Shown in pieces: positions 1 to 6,296 of a DNA stretch of 19,162 bases. The stretch's first letter is position 1. Each line of letters opens with the position of its first letter. Source of the stretch: DATJQF01 sp035505995 (GTDB lineage: Bacteria; Bacteroidota; Bacteroidia; Bacteroidales; FEN-979). The position numbers and the translations under genes are program-made. Where the stretch lies: positions 1 to 19,162 of the forward strand of contig DATJQF010000034.1 of NCBI GenBank assembly GCA_035505995.1, read 5' to 3'. Below the pieces are notes generated by a model. It was not told the DNA's origin and did not search any database. It saw only the letters and a program-made list of their open reading frames with translations.

Positions 1-615
1 GCCTTTTTTTAGGGGCATATGCGGCCGGATGCGGTCCAGGTAAATAAGAATATGCTTCTGTGCGACGCTGCCCACCGGGACCAGCCGTTCCTTGTCCCCT
101 TTCCCCGTGATCTGGATGAAACCGTCGTCGAAATGAAGGCCGGAGATTTTCATCCCGATCAGCTCGCTTACCCGGAGCCCGCACCCGTAAAGCGATTCCA
201 GCATGGCTTTGTTCCTTTCCCCCTCGGGCTTGCTCAGGTCGATCGCGTTGATGACCCGGTTGATCTCTTCCACGCTCAGGGTCACCGGGAGCTTCCTGCC
301 GATCTTCGGCGACTCGAGCATCTCCGTCGGATCCTTTGTGATCAGGTTCTCGGCCGACAGGTACCGGTAAAACCCTTTCAGCCCCGAAATGATCCTGGCC
401 TGCGACCGGGCGGTCATCCCCAGCTCCGCGATCCACCGCAGGAAATCCTGGAGATGGTGCAGCTCCACGTGATCGGGCGTAAGGGCAAGTCCCCTGGAAT
501 CCAGGTATTGCGTCAGCTTTTCCACATCGTGAAGATACGCTTCAATGGAATTCCCGGAGAGCGAGCGCTCCAGCTGCAGGTAAGCCCTGAACCCGTTGAT
601 CTGCGACTGCCACAT
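1..615 (-). CDS. xerD: Tyrosine recombinase XerD, 5' part (truncated by window edge)
   Basis: Translating the minus strand from the ATG at 615-613 gives 205 open codons up to base 1, so the last third (about 95 residues of a usual ~300) lies outside the window. Residues 1-90 form the SAM-like core-binding domain (MWQSQINGFRAYLQLERSL...). The catalytic domain starts near 110, with the first catalytic arginine in YGCGLRVSEL (R148) and the beta-hairpin lysine in ITGKGDKERLVP (K172). These are the same positions as in E. coli XerD, which supports the chosen start. The remaining catalytic residues (HxxR, H, Y) are not visible. XerD, with XerC, resolves chromosome dimers at dif during division; XerC and other integrases are close relatives, but the housekeeping neighbours and numbering favour XerD. 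It is divergent from rpmG, with 102 nt between them. A weak Bacteroidota -7-like element (TACATTTA, minus strand 650-643) precedes it. Confidence 0.93.
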   Translation of the reverse strand, partial: MWQSQINGFRAYLQLERSLSGNSIEAYLHDVEKLTQYLDSRGLALTPDHVELHHLQDFLRWIAELGMTARSQARIISGLKGFYRYLSAENLITKDPTEMLESPKIGRKLPVTLSVEEINRVINAIDLSKPEGERNKAMLESLYGCGLRVSELIGMKISGLHFDDGFIQITGKGDKERLVPVGSVAQKHILIYLDRIRPHMPLKKG

Positions 616-658
616 CAATAATTGCTCCGGTTTTCGGAAGGTTAAATGTATTAAAAAT

Positions 659-690
659 TTTGGTTTTTATCCGGAAAAGGTTTAATTTTG
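659..690 (+). promoter_or_regulatory. Bacteroidota-type promoter for rpmG
   Basis: TTTG at 659-662, a 20-nt spacer and TAATTTTG at 683-690 match the Bacteroidota primary sigma consensus (-33 TTTG, -7 TAnnTTTG) exactly. The -7 element ends 27 nt before the rpmG ATG. This is a sequence match only; no start site has been mapped. Confidence 0.8.
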
Positions 691-717
691 CCGCCCGAAT
701 TAACCCATTGGAATAAA

Positions 718-906
718 ATGGCGAAGAAAAATAAAGACCAGCGGATCCAGATCATCCTGGAATGCACGGAGCAGAAGACCAGCGGCGTTCCGGGCATGTC
801 GAGGTATATCACCTTTAAGAACAAGAAAAATACCCCCGACCGGATGGAGCTGAAAAAGTATAATCCGTTCCTTAAGAAAGTAACGGTCCATAAAGAAATC
901 AAGTAA
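718..906 (+). CDS. rpmG: 50S ribosomal protein L33
   Basis: A 62-residue basic protein starting MAKKNKDQRIQIILEC, with the L33 core SRYITFKNKKNTPDRMELKKYNP in its second half. L33 is a small protein of the large ribosomal subunit near the E site. It carries only one cysteine (in LECTEQ), so it is a zinc-free (C-minus) form rather than the four-cysteine zinc-binding form. The ATG at 718 is chosen because it gives the usual MAKK start and sits 27 nt after the promoter; a TTG 30 nt upstream in the same frame would add residues not found in the family. It is followed after 12 nt by the DUF4295 gene, so the two are probably cotranscribed. In many Bacteroidota rpmB (L28) lies directly upstream; here that place is taken by the divergent xerD. 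Confidence 0.96.
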   Translation: MAKKNKDQRIQIILECTEQKTSGVPGMSRYITFKNKKNTPDRMELKKYNPFLKKVTVHKEIK

Positions 907-918
907 TCAGGTACAGCC

Positions 919-1080
919 ATGGCAAAGAAAGTTGTTGCATCGTTCCAGACCTCTTCCGGGAAGGATTTTACGAAGGTTATCCGCATGATCCGCTCTGGAA
1001 AGACGGGGTCTTATATGTTCAAGGAAACCATCGTCCCGAACGACCAGGTGAAGGAATACCTGAAGAACCAGGGAAGTTAA
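919..1080 (+). CDS. DUF4295 small basic protein
   Basis: A 53-residue basic protein (MAKKVVASFQTSSGKDF... ending EYLKNQGS), translated directly from the ATG at 919 to the TAA at 1078-1080. Its length, the MAKKVVA start and the place between rpmG and ftsY fit the DUF4295 family, found almost only in Bacteroidota at this locus. The function is not established; the size, charge and constant linkage to a ribosomal protein gene suggest association with the ribosome, which is inference. It lies 12 nt after rpmG and is followed at once by a strong intrinsic terminator, so rpmG and this gene seem to form a two-gene transcript. Confidence 0.9.
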   Translation: MAKKVVASFQTSSGKDFTKVIRMIRSGKTGSYMFKETIVPNDQVKEYLKNQGS

Positions 1081-1098
1081 CCTCCTGCGGGCAGGTTG

Positions 1099-1136
1099 AA
1101 AAAAGCTTTTTTCCGCGGGAAAAAAGCTTTTTTTTT
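1099..1136 (+). terminator. Strong intrinsic terminator after the rpmG-DUF4295 unit
   Basis: A perfect 16-bp stem pairs 1099-1114 (AAAAAAGCTTTTTTCC) with 1118-1133 around a 3-nt GCG loop, and the final T run extends to 1136 (nine Ts). Each arm itself contains the palindrome AAAAAAGCTTTTTT. The A-tract on the 5' side could also serve the other strand, but the nearest minus-strand gene ends far away. It separates the ribosomal genes from ftsY. Confidence 0.88.
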
Positions 1137-1198
1137 GCAGGAAGGATATTTCTGCACCGCCCGGACGGATCATTGTAAAAATATCAACATCAGCAGGA

Positions 1199-2149
1199 AT
1201 GGGGTTACGGAACTTCTTTTCAAGGGAGAAAAAAGAGAGCCTGGACCGCGGGTTGGAAAAGACCAAATCCAGCATCCTGTCGAGGATCTCAAAAGCCGTC
1301 GCCGGGAAATCCCGGATCGATGACGAAGTGCTGGATAACCTGGAAGAGATCCTGGTAAGCTCCGATGTCGGAGTGGAAACCACCCTCCGGATCATCGGGA
1401 AGATCCAGGCCCGGGTTGCCAGGGATAAATACCTCGGCACCCAGGAGCTCAACCGGCTGCTGAAAGAAGAGATCGCCTCTCTTTTTCAGGATGGCCAATT
1501 CGAGGAACTGCCTGAATTCACCCTTCCCGCGGGGATCCGTCCCTATGTGATCATGGTGGTCGGCGTGAACGGGGTGGGGAAGACCACGACGATCGGCAAG
1601 CTGGCCTACCAGTTCAAAAAAGCCGGGAACTCGGTCCTGCTGGGAGCTGCCGATACCTTCCGCGCGGCAGCCGTGCCCCAGCTTAAGATATGGTCCGAAC
1701 GGGTCGAGGTCCCCCTGATCATGCAGGAAATGGGATCCGATCCCGCTTCCGTCGCATACGATACGGTAAAATCCGCCATGACCCGTCAGACCGACGTGGT
1801 CATCATCGACACGGCCGGCCGGCTGCATAACAAGGTGAACCTGATGAACGAGCTTTCCAAGATCCGGAAAGTGATCCAGAAACTCATCCCGGAAGCCCCT
1901 CACGAAGTGCTCCTGGTGCTGGATGCCTCCACCGGCCAGAATGCCTTCGAGCAGGCCCGCCAGTTCACCGCTGCGACGGAAGTCAATGCGATCGCCCTCA
2001 CCAAGCTCGACGGAACGGCCAAGGGAGGCGTCGCGATCGGGATCTCCGATACCTTCCGCATCCCGGTGAAATATATCGGCATCGGGGAGAAAATGGAAGA
2101 TCTCCAGGTCTTCAACCGGGCCGAATTCGTAAACTCACTGTTCAGTTAA
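1199..2149 (+). CDS. ftsY: Signal recognition particle receptor FtsY
   Basis: A 316-residue SRP GTPase that receives SRP-ribosome complexes at the inner membrane for cotranslational insertion. Order seen: short N-terminal segment (1-20; the long acidic A domain of E. coli FtsY is absent, as is usual in this phylum), helical N domain (about 20-105), then the G domain with P-loop GVNGVGKT (122-129), the DTFRAAA insertion-box start (152-158), DTAGR (204-208), TKLDGTAKGG (268-277) and the C-terminal GIGEKMEDLQVF signature (294-305). DTFRAAAVPQL and GIGEKMEDL distinguish it from Ffh, and the methionine-rich M domain of Ffh is absent. The ATG at 1199 gives MGLRNFFSRE, a typical amphipathic start. 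It begins 118 nt after DUF4295, beyond a terminator, so it should have its own promoter, which I could not identify. rimO follows after 18 nt. Confidence 0.97.
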   Translation: MGLRNFFSREKKESLDRGLEKTKSSILSRISKAVAGKSRIDDEVLDNLEEILVSSDVGVETTLRIIGKIQARVARDKYLGTQELNRLLKEEIASLFQDGQFEELPEFTLPAGIRPYVIMVVGVNGVGKTTTIGKLAYQFKKAGNSVLLGAADTFRAAAVPQLKIWSERVEVPLIMQEMGSDPASVAYDTVKSAMTRQTDVVIIDTAGRLHNKVNLMNELSKIRKVIQKLIPEAPHEVLLVLDASTGQNAFEQARQFTAATEVNAIALTKLDGTAKGGVAIGISDTFRIPVKYIGIGEKMEDLQVFNRAEFVNSLFS

Positions 2150-2167
2150 CCATCTTCCGGTTCATTC

Positions 2168-3472
2168 ATGCGTCCGAAGAACATCGGGATCATCTCCCTC
2201 GGCTGTGCCAAAAACCTCGTGGATACCGAGGTGCTGATGAAACAGCTGCACGGGAACCGGTTCCGGCTGACGGTGGACCCCCCGCAGGGCGCCCGCCTGG
2301 ATGCCGTGATCATCAACACCTGCGGGTTCATCCTGGATGCCAGGCAGGAATCGGTCGACACCATCCTTCGTTATGCGGAGGAGAAGAAACAGGGAAATAT
2401 CCGGTACCTTTTCGTCATGGGATGCCTCTCCCAGCGTTATGGCACAGAGCTGCAACGGGAGCTCCCCGAAGCGGACGGCATTTTCGGGGTGAACCAGTTC
2501 CGGGAGATCCTCGCCAGGGTGGGAGGGGATTACCGCAGGGAACTGGCGGGGGAAAGGATCCTGACCACTCCGTCGCATTACAGCTACCTGAAGATCGCCG
2601 AAGGATGCAACCGCAAATGCTCGTTCTGCACGATCCCCTTTATCAGGGGCAAGCATATCTCCCGCTCCGAGTCTTCCATCCTGGAGGAAGCCCGCAGGCT
2701 GTCCCGCCAGGGAGTCAGGGAGCTGAACATCATCTCGCAGGATACCACCTATTATGGCCTCGACAGGTACGGGGAGCGGAGACTCCCTGAGCTGCTGGAA
2801 AAGCTGGCTGCCGTGAAGGGCCTGGATTGGATCCGCCTGCATTATACGTATCCGGACCAGTTTCCGCTGCGCGTCCTGGAGGTCATGCGGAACCACCCGA
2901 ATATCTGCAGGTACCTCGATCTGCCGGTTCAGCATATCCATTCGGGGATCCTCCGCTCGATGCGCCGCGGGGTGACCCGCCGGGAGACCCTGAAGCTGCT
3001 GGATACGATCCGTGAGAAAGTGCCGGGAGTCGCCCTGCGCACTACCCTGATCACCGGGTACCCCGGGGAGACGGAGCGGGAATACCGGGAATTGAAGGAT
3101 TTTGTGATCCGTACCGGATTTGACCGGCTGGGAGTTTTCACCTATTCCCGGGAAGAAGGCACCGCAGCCGGCCGCCTGCCCGATACCGTGCCGGAAAAGG
3201 TAAAGCAGGAAAGAGCCGGTGAACTGATGGAGATCCAGCAGGAGATCTCCCTGAAGCTGAACCGGGATAAGATCGGGACCATCCTGAACGTTATCCTGGA
3301 CCGGAAGGAGGAGGGGTATTATGTCGGTCGGACGGAATTTGATTCCCCGGAAGTGGATAATGAAGTGCTGGTCCGGCCGGGGAGATCAAAATTGAAGGCC
3401 GGGGAATTTTACAAGGTCAGGATCACGGAAGCCGGCCACTTCGATCTTACCGGAGAAATCGTGACGGGTTGA
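2168..3472 (+). CDS. rimO: Ribosomal protein S12 methylthiotransferase RimO
   Basis: A 434-residue radical SAM enzyme that methylthiolates an aspartate of ribosomal protein S12 using two 4Fe-4S clusters. The N-terminal UPF0004 domain carries its three cluster cysteines (C13 in SLGCAKN, C52 in NTCGF, C86 in MGCLSQRYG). The radical SAM domain has C147, C151 and C154 in GCNRKCSFCTIP. DLPVQH and GYPGETE follow, and the C-terminal TRAM domain begins near residue 370. EADGIFGVNQF and FTYSREEGTAA are RimO-like and separate it from the tRNA enzyme MiaB. Full length for the family. It lies 18 nt after ftsY and is probably cotranscribed with it, the usual Bacteroidota order. Confidence 0.96.
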   Translation: MRPKNIGIISLGCAKNLVDTEVLMKQLHGNRFRLTVDPPQGARLDAVIINTCGFILDARQESVDTILRYAEEKKQGNIRYLFVMGCLSQRYGTELQRELPEADGIFGVNQFREILARVGGDYRRELAGERILTTPSHYSYLKIAEGCNRKCSFCTIPFIRGKHISRSESSILEEARRLSRQGVRELNIISQDTTYYGLDRYGERRLPELLEKLAAVKGLDWIRLHYTYPDQFPLRVLEVMRNHPNICRYLDLPVQHIHSGILRSMRRGVTRRETLKLLDTIREKVPGVALRTTLITGYPGETEREYRELKDFVIRTGFDRLGVFTYSREEGTAAGRLPDTVPEKVKQERAGELMEIQQEISLKLNRDKIGTILNVILDRKEEGYYVGRTEFDSPEVDNEVLVRPGRSKLKAGEFYKVRITEAGHFDLTGEIVTG

Positions 3473-3495
3473 ATGGTCCCGAACCTGAAAATCTT

Positions 3496-3503
3496 TAAAT
3501 TTG
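3496..3503 (+). promoter_or_regulatory. Possible -7 element upstream of the repeat protein
   Basis: TAAATTTG matches the Bacteroidota -7 consensus TAnnTTTG and lies 22 nt before the ATG at 3526. The only upstream TTG (3469-3471) is 24 nt away, longer than the usual 19-21, so the -33 half is weak. It falls in the short gap after rimO and would let the next gene be transcribed separately. Confidence 0.55.
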
Positions 3504-3525
3504 CCGCATTCAAAACTCAACGAAT

Positions 3526-4320
3526 ATGAAAAAAGCTCTTTTTGTGATGGCCCTCTGGATGGCCCTTCCCGTGATACTGTTTTCCCAGACCGGGAATGAA
3601 TACCGGAGATCGGACAGTATCAATAAGGTCGACGCCAATAACCAGCGAACCGGGTACTGGGAAGAAAAGAACATGGAACAGATGTCCAAGGGGAACTATG
3701 TGGACGGCAGGAAGGACGGCAACTGGATCACTGTAATTGCCATGAACAACCAGATCCTGAAGCTGGAATCCTACAAAAAAGGGCTGAAGGACGGGATCGT
3801 GCTTACTTTCGACCGCAAGAACAGGCTCATCGGACAGGAATTCTATAAGAACGACAAGCTGAACGGACTGGCGATCCAGTACAGTGCCTACAACGAATAC
3901 CCGGTTTCGGAGATCAACTGGGTGGATGGGCTGAAGGATGGCACCTGCCGGATGTATTACGATAATAACAAGCTCCAGGAGGAATCCTCGTACCGGAATG
4001 ATAAGAAAGACGGGATCACCCATTGGTTCAATAAAGCGGGGAAGATGGTGGCGGAATATAATTACAAGGATGGGCTCTTTGACGGATTGCAGCGGGAATA
4101 CTATGAAAATGACTCGGTGCAGACGATCAAAAATTACACCGGGAACATCCTCAACGGCAGCTATACGGAAAAATACCGGAATGGCAAACCCAAGGTCACG
4201 GGAAAATACCTGAACGGAGAAAAAGACGGAACCTGGATCGAATATGACGAAACCGGGAAGGCCGTCACCAAAACCGTTTACAAAGGGGGAAAAGCCGGCC
4301 CCACCCAGGAAATGAAATAA
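3526..4320 (+). CDS. Secreted YwqK/MORN-like repeat protein
   Basis: 264 residues with a Sec signal peptide (MKKALFVMALWMALPVILFSQ, cleavage near residue 21). The mature part is built from about nine degenerate repeats of 20-24 residues around the pattern Y-x-x-G-x-x-D-G-x-W/Y...N-G, for example KDGNWITV, KDGIVLTF, LNGLAIQY, KDGTCRMYY, KDGITHWF, FDGLQREYY, LNGSYTEKY and KDGTWIEY. Databases often call such proteins 'toxin-antitoxin system YwqK family antitoxin', from B. subtilis YwqK; nothing here suggests a toxin partner, and the signal peptide argues for an envelope or extracellular role. The repeats form a beta-strand stack like MORN repeats. No catalytic motif is visible and the true function is unknown. 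It is followed after 20 nt by the thioesterase gene. Confidence 0.8.
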   Translation: MKKALFVMALWMALPVILFSQTGNEYRRSDSINKVDANNQRTGYWEEKNMEQMSKGNYVDGRKDGNWITVIAMNNQILKLESYKKGLKDGIVLTFDRKNRLIGQEFYKNDKLNGLAIQYSAYNEYPVSEINWVDGLKDGTCRMYYDNNKLQEESSYRNDKKDGITHWFNKAGKMVAEYNYKDGLFDGLQREYYENDSVQTIKNYTGNILNGSYTEKYRNGKPKVTGKYLNGEKDGTWIEYDETGKAVTKTVYKGGKAGPTQEMK

Positions 4321-4340
4321 ACCGGCCCCTCCGATTTCTC

Positions 4341-4817
4341 ATGAGGAAGATCATGAATCCTTTCGAAAAGCTTCCGGGGTATAATTGTTTCGGATGCTCG
4401 CCCGATAACCCGCATGGGCTGCGGATGACCTTCACCGAAGAGGGTGAAGAGATCGTCTCCAGGTGGGATCCGGATAACCATTTCCAGGGCTACCTGAACA
4501 TCCTCCACGGCGGGATCCAGGCGGCCCTCCTGGATGAGATCGCCAGCTGGACCGTTTACACAAAAGCGAAGCGGGCCGGGGTGACCTCGCAGATGAAGAT
4601 CCGGTACTTCAGGCCGATCCGGGTGGACGAAGGCATCGTGACCCTGCGGTCAAGGCTTTCGGCCATGAGAAGGAACCTGGCGGAGATCAGGGCGCAGGTG
4701 TTCAACGCGGAGAATGTCCTCTGTGCGGAAGCGGAGATCACATATTTCACGTATTCGGAGGCAAAGTCGAGAGAGGCTCTTTATTATCCGGATCCCCGGA
4801 AGTTTTTTGAGGAGTGA
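4341..4817 (+). CDS. PaaI-family hotdog-fold thioesterase
   Basis: 158 residues with a single hotdog domain. The N-terminal segment YNCFGCSPDNPHGLRM (14-29) and the central helix signature LHGGIQAALLDEIASW (55-70) are typical of PaaI/YbgC-like acyl-CoA thioesterases; HGG (56-58) and the acidic D65/E66 on the helix are the usual active-site neighbourhood. Such enzymes hydrolyse acyl-CoA thioesters in the cytoplasm; the substrate cannot be read from sequence. The ATG at 4341 is used; a second in-frame ATG at 4353 (MNPFEKLPGYN) is an equally good start. It lies 20 nt downstream of the repeat protein and converges with the serine hydrolase gene, leaving 25 nt between their stops. Confidence 0.87.
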   Translation: MRKIMNPFEKLPGYNCFGCSPDNPHGLRMTFTEEGEEIVSRWDPDNHFQGYLNILHGGIQAALLDEIASWTVYTKAKRAGVTSQMKIRYFRPIRVDEGIVTLRSRLSAMRRNLAEIRAQVFNAENVLCAEAEITYFTYSEAKSREALYYPDPRKFFEE

Positions 4818-4842
4818 GAAGGGAAGGATCCCCGGGTCGGGA

Positions 4843-5982
4843 TCAGGAAAACTGCCGGGCCAGGCTCCGGAAGAATTCCACCCAGTTGACATTTCCTGCC
4901 TTCATCCCGCAATGCACGATCACCAGCCTGCGGGCAGGATCCACGAAAATATACTGACCCAGGATCCCCTTTGCAAAGAAGCTTCCATCCTCCAGCGTGC
5001 GCCACATATAACCGTATGGGTATCCCTGGGAATCCCTTGAATCGTTCCGGATCATCAGCGACTCTTTCACCCACTTCTCCGGGACCACCGGCATTCCGTT
5101 CCAATAGCCTTGGTGGAGGTACAGCATCCCGAACTTTGCAAAATCAACGGCCCGGGCATTGATGCAGCAAAACGATTTGATCTCCATGTGCTTCTTGCTG
5201 TCGGTGTTCCAGGTTGCTTCCCCCTCCATGCCCATGGGGATCCAGATCTTTTCCTCCAGGTAGGCGGCCAGGCTCCTGCCCGTGACCCGCTCCAGGATCA
5301 TTCCCAGGATCTCCGCGTTCCCGCTCTGGTATTCATACAGCGAATCCGGGGGGATCCGGGTCTTCAGCTTCAGCGTGTATTTCCTGAGGTTCAGCCCGTA
5401 ATAGAATTTTGCCATCTCGCTGAACGGATCGGTATATCCTTCATTGAACCGGATCCCCGAGCGCATGGTCAGCAGGTCCTGGATCGTCACTTTCCTGAAA
5501 CCGGGGTCCCGGATCTCCGGGAGGAGATCGGTCACGGTCTGCCGGACATTTTTCAGGTAGCCTTCCGCCAACGCAATGCCTGTGAGCGCGGAAACAAAGG
5601 ATTTGGCCACCGAGAAGGAGGGAAGCAGGGAAGCCGAATCATAACCGGTCCGGTAATAGGAGTAGATCAGCGTGTCGTTGCGCACTACCAGGAACGACAG
5701 GGTATAATTCTTTTCCAGGAATTCCCGGAAGGGGAGGGGGGAGGCGGTATCGTTGAATCCCCGGGGAACATCCAGGTTCCGGGATGGAACGGACGGGATC
5801 GGGGAGGGGTGCGCGGGATCATTTTTGACAGGGACCGACGGGAACTTCACGGCATCTCCTACATCGGCATAATTCCAGAATACGTAGCGGGCAACATGAC
5901 ACGAATGAAAGAGGAAAATTGCGGCAACCACAAGGAGGCTAACAAGGATTCCCTTAACGCCCCTTCTTGTTCTTAATGACAT
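4843..5982 (-). CDS. Membrane-anchored serine hydrolase, class C beta-lactamase fold
   Basis: 379 residues. An N-terminal hydrophobic segment (9-27) anchors or exports the protein; a cysteine at 28 in LFHSC could be a lipid attachment site, but the motif is imperfect. The catalytic domain (about 85-375) has the SxxK motif in PSFSVAKSF (S124, K127), the YxSGN motif in YEYQSGNAEIL (Y218), and KGILGQYIFVDPARRLVIV near the C terminus in place of the KTG box. This set is typical of Bacteroidota 'serine hydrolase' relatives of AmpC, penicillin-binding protein 4* and esterase EstB. The family contains peptidases, esterases and few true beta-lactamases, so resistance should not be inferred. Its ATG at 5982 lies inside the end of the upstream small lipoprotein gene (29-nt overlap, different frame), suggesting translational coupling. 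Confidence 0.88.
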   Translation of the reverse strand: MSLRTRRGVKGILVSLLVVAAIFLFHSCHVARYVFWNYADVGDAVKFPSVPVKNDPAHPSPIPSVPSRNLDVPRGFNDTASPLPFREFLEKNYTLSFLVVRNDTLIYSYYRTGYDSASLLPSFSVAKSFVSALTGIALAEGYLKNVRQTVTDLLPEIRDPGFRKVTIQDLLTMRSGIRFNEGYTDPFSEMAKFYYGLNLRKYTLKLKTRIPPDSLYEYQSGNAEILGMILERVTGRSLAAYLEEKIWIPMGMEGEATWNTDSKKHMEIKSFCCINARAVDFAKFGMLYLHQGYWNGMPVVPEKWVKESLMIRNDSRDSQGYPYGYMWRTLEDGSFFAKGILGQYIFVDPARRLVIVHCGMKAGNVNWVEFFRSLARQFS

Positions 5983-6169
5983 AGTCTTTTCTTACGGGCC
6001 TGTTTTTGTAGCCATACTTCTTTGCGTAGTTGCTGTGGTTCTTCTTGTGCTTTTTCTTATAAAAGGAGGATGCGTAACATTCCGCTTTTTCCGACTTGCA
6101 CGAAGCAAGGGGACCGGAGGCCATTGAAACGACCAGGATCAACAGGAGTAACCTGATTAGGTTTTTCAT
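5954..6169 (-). CDS. Small basic lipoprotein, function unknown
   Basis: 71 residues. The signal sequence MKNLIRLLLLILVVSMASGP leads into a lipobox LASC (C24), so the mature form would be a 48-residue lipoprotein. It has a second cysteine at 31 and a tail very rich in lysine, tyrosine, histidine and asparagine (KKKHKKNHSNYAKKYGYKN). I do not recognise a family. Small Lys/Tyr-rich lipoproteins of this kind are common and poorly conserved in Bacteroidota. It overlaps the start of the serine hydrolase by 29 nt and is the first gene of that unit. A minus-strand -7-like element lies 25 nt upstream. The coding call rests on the intact signal peptide plus lipobox and the operon position. Confidence 0.75.
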   Translation of the reverse strand: MKNLIRLLLLILVVSMASGPLASCKSEKAECYASSFYKKKHKKNHSNYAKKYGYKNRPVRKDYVIKNKKGR

Positions 6170-6193
6170 TCCGGTTCCGGGTGTTTAAGCAGG

Positions 6194-6201
6194 TAAAATT
6201 A
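6194..6201 (-). promoter_or_regulatory. Candidate -7 element for the lipoprotein-hydrolase unit
   Basis: Read on the minus strand this is TAATTTTA, one base off the TAnnTTTG consensus and 25 nt upstream of the ATG at 6169. It lies back to back with the plus-strand promoter at 6211-6241, so the two divergent units share a ~127-nt AT-rich control region. Confidence 0.45.
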
Positions 6202-6210
6202 TCAATTTTA

Positions 6211-6241
6211 TTGAAAAAGCTACTTTTTTATTATAATTTTG
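6211..6241 (+). promoter_or_regulatory. Bacteroidota-type promoter of the surface operon
   Basis: TTG at 6211-6213, a 20-nt spacer and TAATTTTG at 6234-6241 form a near-ideal Bacteroidota promoter. The expected start site is near 6247, leaving a leader of about 50 nt before the ATG at 6297. That is too short for a cobalamin riboswitch (about 200 nt), and no B12-box-like sequence is present. Confidence 0.78.
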
Positions 6242-6296
6242 CGATACAAAGAGATGGTCTGATTTAACGCAAATCTGTCATTAAATACCGGTTACT

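Noticed and set aside
19..621. 200-codon plus-strand ORF
   Set aside because: It is the antisense shadow of xerD, which has clear catalytic motifs on the minus strand.
4827..4844. Terminator between the thioesterase and serine hydrolase genes (GATCCC...GGGATC)
   Set aside because: Only a 6-bp stem without a T-run on either strand, and it runs into the stop codon of the hydrolase gene.
4843..5982. Antibiotic resistance beta-lactamase
   Set aside because: It has the class C fold motifs but a hydrophobic ILGQ in place of the KTG box and belongs to a broad hydrolase family; resistance cannot be inferred.
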